From contig NC_079490.1 in NCBI RefSeq assembly GCF_020520425.1, positions 1,860,001-1,924,000 of the forward strand: a stretch of 64,000 nt of DNA. The letters run 5' to 3'. This DNA comes from Spinacia oleracea (taxonomy: Eukaryota > Streptophyta > Magnoliopsida > Caryophyllales > Amaranthaceae). Made by a program: the position numbers and the translations under genes. Shown here in pieces: positions 54,020 to 64,000 of the stretch; positions within the stretch are counted from its first letter, which is position 1; the number at the start of each line of letters is the position of its first letter. The notes below the pieces were generated by a model. It saw nothing but the letters and a program-made list of their open reading frames with translations. It had not been told where the DNA came from and searched no databases.

Positions 54020-54770
54020 TTTACGCATCGGTGAGATTTCATTTTTCAATCATCATGATTTTGGTTGAATCTTCATTTGTTAATCGATTTAGGGTTTGTT
54101 CTTCCAGCTAGTAATTAATTGACCTAAATTGTTGTATTATGAGTGTAATTAAGTAATCTAGGATCAAATTAACTGAAAAATGAATCAGAAATGAATATTT
54201 GTCAATTTTCTTAATTTTACTTCATTATTTGTCGATTTATGCGTATCAGACGAGATTTTGCAATGTGTTTGATTCCGAGCGAGTAATTAGTAAGATAATG
54301 AATCGGTGAGCTTTCGTTTTCCATCGTCATGATTTTGGTTGAATTTAGAAATGTGTATTTGTGTTCAATTTTCTTAATTTTACTTCATTATTTTTGCATT
54401 TATGCAGTATCAGAAGAGATTTTGCAATGTGTTTGATTCCGAGTGAGAATTATTAAGATAATGAATCGATGAGATTTCATTTTTCAATCATCATGAGTTT
54501 GGCTGAATCTTCATTTGTTAATTGATTTACGGTTTGTTCTTCCAGCTGATAATTGATTGACCTAAATTATTATATTATGAGTTTAGTTATGTAATCTAGG
54601 ATCACAGTAACTGAAAAATGAATTTGACTGTATATTTGTGTTCAATTTTTTTTAATATTACTTCAATAATTTGACATTTATGAAGTATCAGAAGATATTT
54701 TGTAATGTCTTTGATTGTGAGTGAGTAATTGTTAACTTAATGATGATTAATGAATTTAGGAGTGGGACGC
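54020..54770 (+). repeat. Threefold tandem repeat in the 5' UTR intron of the glycosyltransferase gene
   Basis: Units start near 54029, 54304 and 54468 with GTGAGATTTCATTTTTCAAT (or close variants) and share a block ending TTTGATTCCGAGTGAG. The middle unit is shorter. The first unit begins exactly at the probable 5' UTR donor (CATCG|GTGAGATTT), so the duplications copied a donor-like site. A 5' UTR exon ends about 54030 and the next starts about 54760. Confidence 0.75.
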
Positions 54771-54781
54771 TGATTCCAGGA

Positions 54782-57700
54782 ATGAAAATCGGCGGTGGAG
54801 CACGTCGATTTCTGTTTTTGCTCCCTGTTATGATCTTCCTGCCTTATTTGTTATCTGGTGATTTCCTTTCTTTTGTGTTTTTATGTCTGACTTTGCAAGT
54901 TTAAAAGACTCGTAATGTAGGTCTAATATCGTTTTTTGCGTTTTTGTAATATTTGTTTGGTAGTTCTAGAGTTGCACAAGTTCTCAACTACTGTTGATCA
55001 ACCTAAAAAACACGGTACAAAGTCCGACCATCTAGTCCTTGGTCCAGCTGCTGGTCAGGGTTTGCGAAATCGTTTGCATTGCCAAGGTGAGTCAAAGTTG
55101 AAGCTCTGGTTATTGTTGGATTTGCAATGCAAAATGGAGAGGAGAGTGGAGGTTGTTTTGACGTGATTCATTCGTGTAGTGTGCTTTATTTTACAGTCTT
55201 TCTGTTAAGGGATCGGGGCTAGGGATGTTAACCGTGTGAACTTAAATATCATACGTTGAGGCTTTAGGCCTTTTTGTTTGTTTCAACCATTGAACTACTA
55301 CTAGTAAGAACAAAGAATCAGTATTGAACTATGGACAAAGGTGGTTGGAGTTGATAATTGTGTGAAGGAAATAGGAAATGCTTTGCTTTTAAATCAGTGT
55401 TTGTTTGAACTGTGTTTGTATTCTTGATCTTGCGATTTGATGGAAATGGCAGGGGAACTGAGTCATGGTGCAAATAGGAGCTTTACTAAGATGCCCTTAA
55501 TTTTCAAATCTTAATATTCCGTATTTCATTTTGATTGTAACTTATCATATCTCGTGTTTTACTTTCTGTGAAGGTACCAGGGCCTTGAACAAAACTCAGC
55601 ATACTATCACTCAGAGCCCGAGTTCTGGAGAGAATGTTGCATTTGTTACAGTGTTCACCATTTACAATTCTTCTGAGAAGAATGCTGAGACGAGACCGTC
55701 TGATATAGTGACAATTGGAAATACTACGTTCACAAAGTTGGAGAGAACAATGGCTATCTTGGATTCATTTATTAACTTCATCCAGGTATACATCTTTCTG
55801 ATCTATTGAATAAAAATAGTGATTTAGGAGTGGATTCCATCTGTTTCTTGTCATTTGATTTTACCTAGGTGTGGTGTGTGGAATGTGGATAATGAAATAC
55901 TAAGTTCTAGTTGTAGCAGAACTTTAGAGTTTCTTGTGTTCATCATATACTCACTTTATAAGGATTAAGGAGTTACTGATCTTGCTTCTAGGACAAATTA
56001 ATTATAAAAGACACTGCTATTTTTTATGTTCCATAAAAGATACTTGAGTCGGCTCTTCTTCTGCCGGCCGAAGTTTTGTCTGGAAACCAACTTGCAAGGC
56101 CAAATCTAAGTGAAGTTGATCGTAGCCAGCTCATTCCTTCCATCTTGATGGACTAGGGTTAAGGTGTCTCCCAATTCGGTTCTAGGTGTAGATAAGAGGA
56201 TAGCTACAGGACCTTGTTTTATCGAAAGACAAGGGGTTTGGAAATGCTTAGGTGTAGCGAACCTACGTGGTTGAAATGTCAAGGTTGGAACTGGGATAAT
56301 CAGGCTTTGATAGTTTGATTACAGATGGTATGCTTAAGTCTATTTTTCCCCCTTAAGTGACTTTGTGCTAGGGACTATCAGCGAGATAAAAATGAAATCT
56401 AGTTACCAAAATTGGGTGTGCCTTCCTACTTTTCTAGTGGGGCGGGGTTGTTTCGTTTTTGTAGGATGGCAGGATTGTTAACATGTCCTCAGTGTTTAAT
56501 GGTATTTGGTGGTTTTCTAGTTATTGTCCCCCATTGTCCTTGAACCTGTCTGCTTTTTTTGACATACAGGCCTCATAAGGGTTTGTGGGTGATTCTATTG
56601 TGTTTCTCTTCTAGGATTTAAAGAAATTCAGGATTTTGCTCACTATATGGCAAATCTTTAAGTTGATTTTGGCGCTTGGGGACTTGGGGTTAATTTATGC
56701 AAGTCTGATGTGCTGGGCGTTGACGTGGTTGCCAGCATTCTAGGCAGATTCACTTCTTTGTGGCATTGGGAGGTTTAATTTGGCTTTCTAACATTAATTT
56801 TTCATACCTGAGCAAATATCTGTACATAACATGGTTTCCAGACAGGCTGGCACATATCAACAAAACACATAAACTCTGAGCAAGGCCTAAAAGTTCACCG
56901 CATAATGTCTTGAAATTAGATGGGATCTGAAGCATCCTTATTCTTATACTTTGAATTTCTTATGATTCCGAAAGGATCCCATATCCTATCAGGTGGTAGG
57001 TAGTGGTAGAAAGTCTTTAGATGGCCAGATGGACTGAAGGGGCTTATCCTCATCAGAGGTTTGTATCATGCATCTTCTTCAATCTTCAGCCTTCTCTGTT
57101 TAGAATCTCACTGTACTAGTAGTCTCCCGAGTCCCGGTTAGTGTAGTGAACCAGGGAAAGAGTGTTATGGCACTGTTATTTTAGGTTAAGGTTAGGAGAG
57201 GAAAGTAAAAGAGAGACCATTTACCAGGTTTCGACCTTGTGACTTAGTGAGTAAACCCGAGGAGGTTTGAATTTCGGGGATTTTGTTCAAAGACATTGTC
57301 CTCATCAGTGGTTTGTATTATGCATCTTCTTCAATCTTCAGCCTTCTCTGTTTAGAATCTCACTGTACTAGTAGTCTCCCGAGTCCCGGTTAGTGTAGTG
57401 AACCAGACAAAGAGTGTTATGGCACTGTTATTTACTTATTTTAGGTTAAGGTTAGGAGAGGAAAGTAAAGGAGAGACCATTTACTAGGTTTTGACCTTGT
57501 GACTTAGTGAGTAAACCTAAGGAGGTTTGAATTTCGGGGACTTTGTTCAAAAAATTATCTTCGGCGGGTGAATGGCTTTGGTAGTTCTTATTCTAACACA
57601 ACTCTCTGGTACAAAGTGGTTGAATGTTCGTATGGATTTTAAAGGAAGGGATAGGAAGGTTTGGAAGACATCCTCCTCCTCTATACTAGTAAGTATAAGA

Positions 57701-60700
57701 TTATTTTGTAGAACTTTTTTTTTCTCTCTTTTCTTTCCCTTTGTCAAGAACAGGGTCCAATGTCACACAAATTGATATTTGGGAATATTTCTGAGCTGGG
57801 TTTGATTCTTGTTCCTTACCATATGCTCTAAATTGAAGAGTTTGTATGGGAGATTCTACTTGTGTCCTTTCTTCTTTCTCCTGTTTTAGCACTTACAAAA
57901 CTCTGGTAAGAGGTGTGTGTATGTTGGCTGTCAATTGAAGCAATATTACCCTGCGTGTTATGCATTTTGAGATTGACAAGACTTTAAGCTTTCTACATTT
58001 GAATTCTGAGTTGGCTTGGTTATTATCCACAGAGGATATGATGGTGGAGTGTATTTATCTAGCTTATTTTTGGGCATATATAGAGCATGTTGCATTATAG
58101 GGATTTGGAGAAAGTTCTCACCAATTTGTTATGTGTGCAGGTAACAATGCCTTTGAGCAATGTAATCATCCTTACGGATCCAGAGTCGGACCTTCACATT
58201 GACAAGGAAAGAGTTACAGCTTATCCCATTCAAGGTGAATATTCAAGAGACAAGTTGATGCTTCAAAGAATTAGGTCTTACATTGTAAGGGTTCATTGCG
58301 CTGAATTTACAAGTGGTATAATTTTTATTTTTCTATGATTTACTTAGGAACAAGAGGTGTGGTAAAAGTTCTGGTTGTTCATATGTCTCTGTCATGTACA
58401 TTTGAAAATACAGAGATATAGAGAACCAAAGGCCATCAATATGAGTCTTATTTTTCAGTTGATATTTGCATTAACGGAAGACTCTGATTGGGGTTTCTGG
58501 GACTAAGAAACTGGTTATTGCATACTGGTGATCTTCTTTCTAAATCATCAATTATAGTACTGTAGTAGTCTGTTGTCTGATCATGTTGGGACTAAGGCTT
58601 TGTTGTTGTTGTTGTTGTTGTTGTAGTAGTCTGTTGTCTGATGTTCTTATAGGAGTTTATTGTGTCATTATGAGATTAAAAGTAGAAAGAAGACTATTCT
58701 AATGAGCATCTTCATTAACCTGCAAAGATACTTATTTTACATATGACAATAGTCAGAGTGTACTTTGTAAAGTGTTGAACTTGGTGACATGCATCCGTGC
58801 CAGTAGTTCCTTTGTCCGTTCATAATTTGTGATGTATTGCTTGAGGAAACAAAAGTTTGAGTGTCGGCGTCGACTGTAACTCCTAAACCTCCTTGTCATC
58901 AGTGTGAAAAAGCTAAGCTCAACGTGTAAATTCTAGGTCTAATGATAAAAAGTCAGTAGTTAGTGTATGAGTTGAACTTATCTTGGTGGTTTGGAGTCAG
59001 CTTTTCTTCTTGATATGCAGGCTAGAGCTGTAAACAATTGTGCGGTGGCTCTTCTGTCTTATTCTGTTTCATGGCTCATGATAAGTTAGGCTTTATACTT
59101 AATCCAATCTTGGCTTGAATATTTGAAAAGTTAGTAAAGTAGTGAAGTACTCCTTCCGTCCCTAAAAGATAGCCCCATACCACATTTTTCACTTTATTAA
59201 GATAGAAGGCAAAAGAAAAGCTAGTGGTTGGTAGTTTTATTTTTTTGCTAATTAAATAATAGAATGTGAGAGTAGACATGTGAGGACCACATACTATAAA
59301 TGGTATGGCGCAAACTCAAAGGGATGGACCGGGAAGGAAATAGGGGCCAATCTTTTAGGGACGGAGGGTGCATATCTTAGGTCCCAACTAGCACGTTGAG
59401 AAGCTGAAAAGTGCTTATCTTTTCAGTTTGATTATGGAATACGATTTTCAAAGTTTCTCTTATATGATGTTGTACTCAGTCCGCAGGTGGGAAAATAAAA
59501 GCAACTCTTTCAAGATTATTCTGTTATTGTTAATTTTGTGATATTGTCACTTATGCAGGCCTTCTTGACTGCAAGGCACGAGGAGCTCAATAAGCATGTT
59601 CAAGGACAAATGAACCATTACATTTTCACTGATTCAGATATAGCGGTTGTTGATGATCTTGGCCAGTTATTTGATGCATATCCAAACTTCCATTTAGCCC
59701 TAACTTTTAGGAATAACAAAGAGCAGCCGTTGAACTCTGGGTTTATTGCTGTCCGGGGAACTGCAGAGGGCCTCCAAAGGTGCGAAACCATTGACAAAAG
59801 AAACTTTTATAATATAGTAAGGAATTTTCTTCAGATAACATTACGGTCTGTTTGGTAACCGACCATAAATGGTGTCAATGGGAATGAATTTGTAAGGAAA
59901 ATCAAAATACATTCCCATGGTAATGCTAATTCACTCAATATTATCTCTTTTCTTTATAAATTTCCATTACCATCCATTACCATTTGGGGGAGTGGTATTA
60001 GGGGTAATGCAAATTTATGAAGAAAAACACCAAGTTTGTGACAAATTTATGGACATCATGATGTTATTTTCTTACCAAATAACACTTAGATTTATTTCTA
60101 TTCCCACCATTTATTACCGGTTACCAAATGGGCCGTTAATTTCTTAGTGCTGACTTATGTTTTTATCTCTGGACTCAGGGCTAAGGAGTTCCTGGAGGAA
60201 GTTCTTAAAGCTTACACTACAAGGTACATGAGAGCTTCTAGAATGTTGGGTGATCAGTTGGCTTTAGCTTGGGTAGTGAGGTCTCAGCCATCTTTTGATG
60301 CAAGGAAATTCTCTAAACCTGTACCTTTCTCGGAAGAAATAAACGGTGCTTCCGTCCTGTTTCTACCTTGCGCTCTGTACAATTGGACTCCACCAGAAGG
60401 TGCAGGACAATTTCATGGCATGCCTCTTGATGTGAAGGTATTACATTACAGTTTAATTCACAAATTTTAGTCTTTGTCCCTGCTTGCATTACTCATCTAC
60501 TTTTGTCTCAAAACCAAAAATAAGGTACAGTAGTGTTTGTGTGTGTCAATCTCTTAGGTTGATCCGGCAAAGCAGACCAAACCCATGTAACCTGATCCTA
60601 AGCGTAGTGTACCTGAAACTAGATTAATCAATTCAGACTGAAACCAACCCAACTGAAATGGCTTTATTCTGACATAATTAAATAGCTGACAATAGAACGG

Positions 60701-61179
60701 AATACGAGTCCATATTTGTTTGCGTTTTCATGCACATTTCAAGCTCTTAGTGCTTTCTTGTTGTATATTGGTATTTGTTTGTGTCAAGCTCTTAGGTTGA
60801 TTAGGCAAAACAGACCAAACCCAAGTAACCTGATCCTAACCGAAGTGTGCCTGAAATTAGATTAACCAATTTAGACCCAAACCAACCTAAAATGTAAAAA
60901 TGACTAGAATGGCTTTATTTTGACATACGCAGTAATTAAATAGCTAATAATAGACCGGAATATGACTCCACTCGTACATGTTTATGTTTGCATGCATAAT
61001 TTCTCGGGTTTCAAGCTCTTAGTGCTTTCTTCTTGTTACTTGATGCACAGGTTGTTCACTTCAAAGGATCGAGAAAACGGTTAATGCTAGAAGCTTGGAA
61101 CTTTTTCCATTCGTCTTTGAACGTCGATGACATGTTATGCCTCATCTTAGGCAGCGGAAGGACTAAGTATGACTTTTGA
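54782..61179 (+). CDS. Glycosyltransferase-like type II membrane protein
   Basis: Seven exons: 54782-54857, 54964-55086, 55574-55785, 58141-58284, 59559-59779, 60179-60437, 61051-61179; 387 aa, phases consistent throughout. Residues about 9-26 (FLFLLPVMIFLPYLLSG) form an N-terminal membrane anchor with basic residues before it, as in Golgi type II proteins. The lumenal part starts its fold with NVAFVTVFTIYNSSEKN. It contains a DxD-like motif (Asp210-Ser-Asp212 in YIFTDSDIAVVDDLG), which binds nucleotide-sugar and metal in many GT-A enzymes, then NSGFIAVRGTAEGL, RMLGDQLALAWVVRS, FHGMPLDVKVVHFKGSRKR and a terminal LGSGRTKYDF. It resembles the plant family of At5g12260/At5g60700; the donor and acceptor are unknown. 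A MITE fills intron 5. Confidence 0.85.
57045..57560 (+). repeat. ~250-bp tandem duplication in intron 3 of the glycosyltransferase gene
   Basis: Copies at about 57045-57299 and 57300-57560 share CATCTTCTTCAATCTTCAGC, TAGTCTCCCGAGTCCCGGTT and GAGGTTTGAATTTCGGGGA. About 95% identical by eye, so recent. Confidence 0.85.
58599..58625. repeat. TTG microsatellite
   Basis: Seven to eight TTG units in intron 4 of the glycosyltransferase gene. TAGTAGTCTGTTGTCTGAT flanks occur on both sides, which suggests a small local duplication. Confidence 0.75.
59150..59370. mobile_element. Stowaway MITE in glycosyltransferase intron 4
   Basis: The ends CTCCTTCCGTCCCTAAAAGA and TCTTTTAGGGACGGAGGG are inverted; left TA target base pair present, right end slightly decayed. 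About 221 bp. Confidence 0.7.
59844..60135. mobile_element. Intronic MITE, GGCCATAAATG family, copy C (glycosyltransferase intron 5)
   Basis: The ends CGGTCTGTTTGGTAACCG and CCGGTTACCAAATGGGCCG are flanked by TTA on both sides. 292 bp. It makes up about three quarters of the 399-bp intron, with 64 bp left on the donor side and 43 bp on the acceptor side. Confidence 0.8.
60530..61045 (+). repeat. ~260-bp tandem duplication ending at the last acceptor of the glycosyltransferase gene
   Basis: Copies at about 60530-60775 and 60776-61045 share AGACCAAACCCA(T/A)GTAACCTG, TGGCTTTATT(C/T)TGACATA and AGCTCTTAGTGCTTTCTT. Only the second copy continues into the acceptor GATGCACAG used for exon 7. Confidence 0.8.
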
Positions 61180-63690
61180 ATTACTTGTAAGTTGTAACTC
61201 TGCATTTGATTAGCATCTTCGATCAGCCAAATGGATGGCTAAACTGTGATTAGACTCTTAAGGTTTGTTGGGAGGAATATCATCATGTCGTCTTCATCAC
61301 AAATTTCGCAACATATAACATCTTCACTTTTTCGGCTTTTCACACAATCACACGCAAATTATACGTGAAAAGCTTGATGGAGAGACTATATAAGGGAATC
61401 TATTGTGAAGTACTTTTACAACAACAGGAACAAACCTTCTTAACCAGTTTATCACTTTATCCCCCTCTGTATCATAATCTAGATGTGGACAGTAAACCCT
61501 AAGTTTTTGTCAATTGATAATTTTCTTTCATGTGTTCTTGAGGTAAAAAACAGATGATCTGTCTTGTAATGTGGAATTAACCCTGAGTTTTTTGTTAATA
61601 TGTTGAAGTGCTCCATTATTCTAGTGTTCAGTTTATTTTTTTCAGCCAGGAAATACACATTGTTCGATCACACGTGCGGATTTGTGGAATGGAGCTCAAT
61701 CAGTATACTGGATTCAATCGTTTCGACCCAAGGTAAAACCTCTCCCTCTTTTCTCCCTTTATCATCTGAGAGTGAACTCAGAAACGTTTTCAGGGACGAA
61801 GCATTTATAAATCGGGTCAATCCGGAGTCTAAATACGGGTTGGATTTTTTGGGCTGAAAGCCCGTATATTGGATTCAATCGTTTCGACCCAAGGTAAAAC
61901 GTCTCCTTCTTTTATCTCATCATCTGAGAGTGGACTCAAAAACGTTTTCCGGGACGAAGCATTTTCAAATCGGGCCAATCCGGAGGCTAAATACGGGTTG
62001 GATTTTTTCGGGCTGAGAGCCCGGCATATTTTGAGCAGCTATAGCATCACCACACACCTACAACTTGTTTTGTTGGGACCTATATATGTTGGCTAAACTT
62101 GAGATAGATTCCAAGGGCTCCCCTCCCCACCTTTTTCCCCTAGTCCTACCCTTTCAATTTTAAAAAAAATGAATAGTTGACCTTAGAGCTCAACATAGAG
62201 CCACCATTTAAATGACAAGTAGACTAGTCTAGTAAAGAAAGGGTACGGAAAACGAGAATTAAGTTATTCCGTATGACGTAGTATTAAGAGAAGATTATCC
62301 TAACTTTGCGTTTTTATAGATTTTTTTTAATTAGGGTACGAGAATGAGTAACATTTCTCTTGTTTTATGGCCAGCCCTAAATATTTGACTGAAAATAGAT
62401 GATTTTTTTCTTTCTTTTTGGGGTTAGAATTACGTCCAGGTTCATTCTTCAGCATTCATTTGCTATTTTTGCTCCCCCACTAAAAACGCCAGACGCCGAA
62501 ACCAAAAAATCAAAAATAAATATTGGCTTTGGCTCTCACCTATCAGTATCTTTGTCTGATAGAATCTGACGCGCCTTGTAAGCGCGTGGCATACCTTACC
62601 TGATTTTGCAACGTAACCTCTTACGTCATTTTCCTCCTCAACCCCCTGAAGAATTCGTGCAGCCTTCTATAAAAGGATACAAGGAAAATGAAAGTTGATT
62701 TTAAATTGAAAAAAATAAAAATCACTATTCTTAAAATTATTACTACTTCATATTGTTATCTTATCGACTATTAAGATTAATCAGCTACTTACAATACTGA
62801 TTTCAAACTGTTTTTTTTTTTTTTAAAAAGGTACGACAAAATACATTAGAGCATAACTTAACATAACAATCAATTTAACATGCTGATATAAATGAAGTTT
62901 GACTCTTTTTTTGACAAAGCTTGTAAGAGGAACAAACTAAAGGTCTTCTCTACACTCGTTGTCAAGTTATGGGCCTTTGCAACAAATAAACTAGCAACAT
63001 TCTCTCCAATACGATACAGGAGTTAAAAACTTGAAAAGTTTTTACTTTTTTTTTTTCTTGAAATCACATGTGATAAGTCTGGTTTCTTTGGAAGCCTTAT
63101 CCTCGTCGATCAACCCCATGAATGAGTTGAGGGGAGTCCGCCCAAATTACAACGGTAATGTCATGTGGCATAAGAACAACACAACTTGTGGCATGATGTC
63201 ACGTAGACTCAAGCAATACCTAGACTATCGGACAAATCTTTTGAAAATTGTGGGACAAGTGGACAACGTGATACAAATACATAACTATTAAGCTGGATTT
63301 TAGGCTACGCTAACTAGCTACAAGTCACGTAATACGGCACGACGCCCCCCACAAGTCACATAATACGGCACGACCTAGAGCCATCTGATCTAGTCCGGTA
63401 TAGCTAAGAAAAAAAATTGTTTTCTCCTCTCAAATTGAGCGCGTGTGATCCAACCTAGATAGGCGATTCATATTTGTCTTGTGTTAGGCACGTGACGGCA
63501 CAATATAATAGTTTCAGATTCCTCATTTTTTATTTTTTCTCAACCTTTTTCTGAACTTCATCACCACCATCCAACAACACCACTTCCTATCTTCCCCATT
63601 TTCTCTCTCCAACAAATATATATCTGCTCAGACTTCTGAACCCTAATTACTCTGATTTCTTTTCTGGAGTTTTGTTGTTTTGATTTGGGT
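61180..63690. other. Intergenic region upstream of sulfite reductase
   Basis: The glycosyltransferase 3' UTR probably extends some hundred bases past 61179. A 155-165-bp tandem duplication lies at 61707-62026. The rest (62030-63560) is AT-rich with no gene recognised; a TATA-like CTATAAAAGGATA occurs near 62667. The short frame at 63031-63291 has no recognisable domain. The sulfite reductase leader is probably about 63560-63690. Confidence 0.4.
61707..62026 (+). repeat. Tandem duplication with parallel open frames
   Basis: Copy 1 (about 61707-61861) and copy 2 (about 61862-62026) each read as a related peptide: LDSIVSTQGKTSPSF..., NVFRDEAF(I/S)NR(V/A)NPE(S/A)KYGLDF. The repeat ends with the short stem GGGCTGAAAGCCC. 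I do not recognise the sequence. Confidence 0.6.
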
Positions 63691-63858
63691 ATGACGACGT
63701 CGTTTGGAGCTGCCAACAGCGCCATTTTCATCGACCCAAAGCTTCAAATTCAGAGCTTTAATGGGTTGAAGCCATCTGGGTTGATTCCTGTGCACAAAGG
63801 TGTTCATGGGGCTTCTGTATCTTCTTCTAATTCTTCCACCATAAGAGCTGTCTCTACG
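63691..63858 (+). CDS. SIR: Ferredoxin-sulfite reductase, first exon (partial gene)
   Basis: The 56-codon exon 1 ends at a GTAATG donor and the gene continues beyond the window. The peptide starts MTTSFGAANSAIF, continues DPKLQIQSFNGLKPSG and ends SSTIRAVST. It matches my recollection of dicot plastid sulfite reductases (tobacco SiR begins MTTSFGAA...PKLQIHNFSGLK and continues RAVSTPAKP). It is rich in Ser with few acidic residues, a chloroplast transit peptide. The mature enzyme reduces sulfite to sulfide with ferredoxin, siroheme and a 4Fe-4S cluster; none of those domains is in view. The identity rests only on this leader. Confidence 0.75.
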
Positions 63859-64000
63859 GTAATGAATTTTTTATTATTTTTTATTGTGCTGCCAATTTAT
63901 TGCTTGGATTCTTATTTTTTGATTGAATGTTACTGCTGCATTTCTTGATTTTGGTAAGTGGTTTTCGAATTGGGTTTTTGTTGATTAGAAATGGGTTATT

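Noticed and set aside
63031-63291. 86-codon frame upstream of sulfite reductase
   Set aside because: It begins in a poly-T run, has no recognisable domain and no upstream coding context; a chance frame is more likely.

Overview
The window is nuclear DNA of a flowering plant, almost certainly a eudicot. Introns are GT-AG, the background is AT-rich, telo-box motifs sit in front of two housekeeping genes, and the mobile elements are typical plant ones (Stowaway and Tourist MITEs, Helitrons, CACTA, hAT, MULE, tRNA-derived SINEs, one chromovirus-type Ty3 copy). I cannot name the species. All gene models were built by eye: reading frames were joined at GT/AG sites and checked for phase.

Genes from left to right. 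(1) An mTERF-family organelle gene expression factor on the minus strand (4805-6913, 2 exons, 561 aa). (2) A possible small Pro/Thr-rich arabinogalactan-like protein on the minus strand (7813-8374, 2 exons, 90 aa). (3) A neprosin-family glutamic peptidase on the plus strand (11968-17391, 7 exons, 351 aa); all five of its larger introns carry mobile elements. (4) A small conserved membrane protein on the minus strand (18095-29126, 3 exons, 178 aa); its 8.6-kb second intron holds a decayed Ty3/gypsy element at 19682-25110. (5) A LINE RNase H remnant split by a hAT element that itself contains a Tourist-like element (about 30449-32560). (6) An acidic low-complexity protein with three in-frame repeats on the plus strand (34538-35440), followed by a degenerate tandem array. 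(7) A group III calcium-dependent protein kinase on the plus strand (39884-45150, 8 exons, 531 aa). (8) Ribosomal protein eL22 on the minus strand (46997-51200, 2 coding exons, 125 aa); its 3.8-kb intron carries four tandem copies of what looks like an H/ACA snoRNA. (9) A Golgi-type glycosyltransferase-like protein on the plus strand (54782-61179, 7 exons, 387 aa). (10) The first exon of ferredoxin-sulfite reductase on the plus strand, running off the right edge (from 63691).

The genes are unrelated housekeeping, signalling and metabolic loci. I see no operon-like or biosynthetic cluster. The unusual content lies between and inside genes: an intronic snoRNA array, short Helitrons (one with its empty target preserved about 1.2 kb away in the same intron), several nested insertions with exact target duplications, long foldback repeats, and tandem duplications that copied splice sites. 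The most promising unannotated functional element is the four-copy H/ACA-like array in the eL22 intron.
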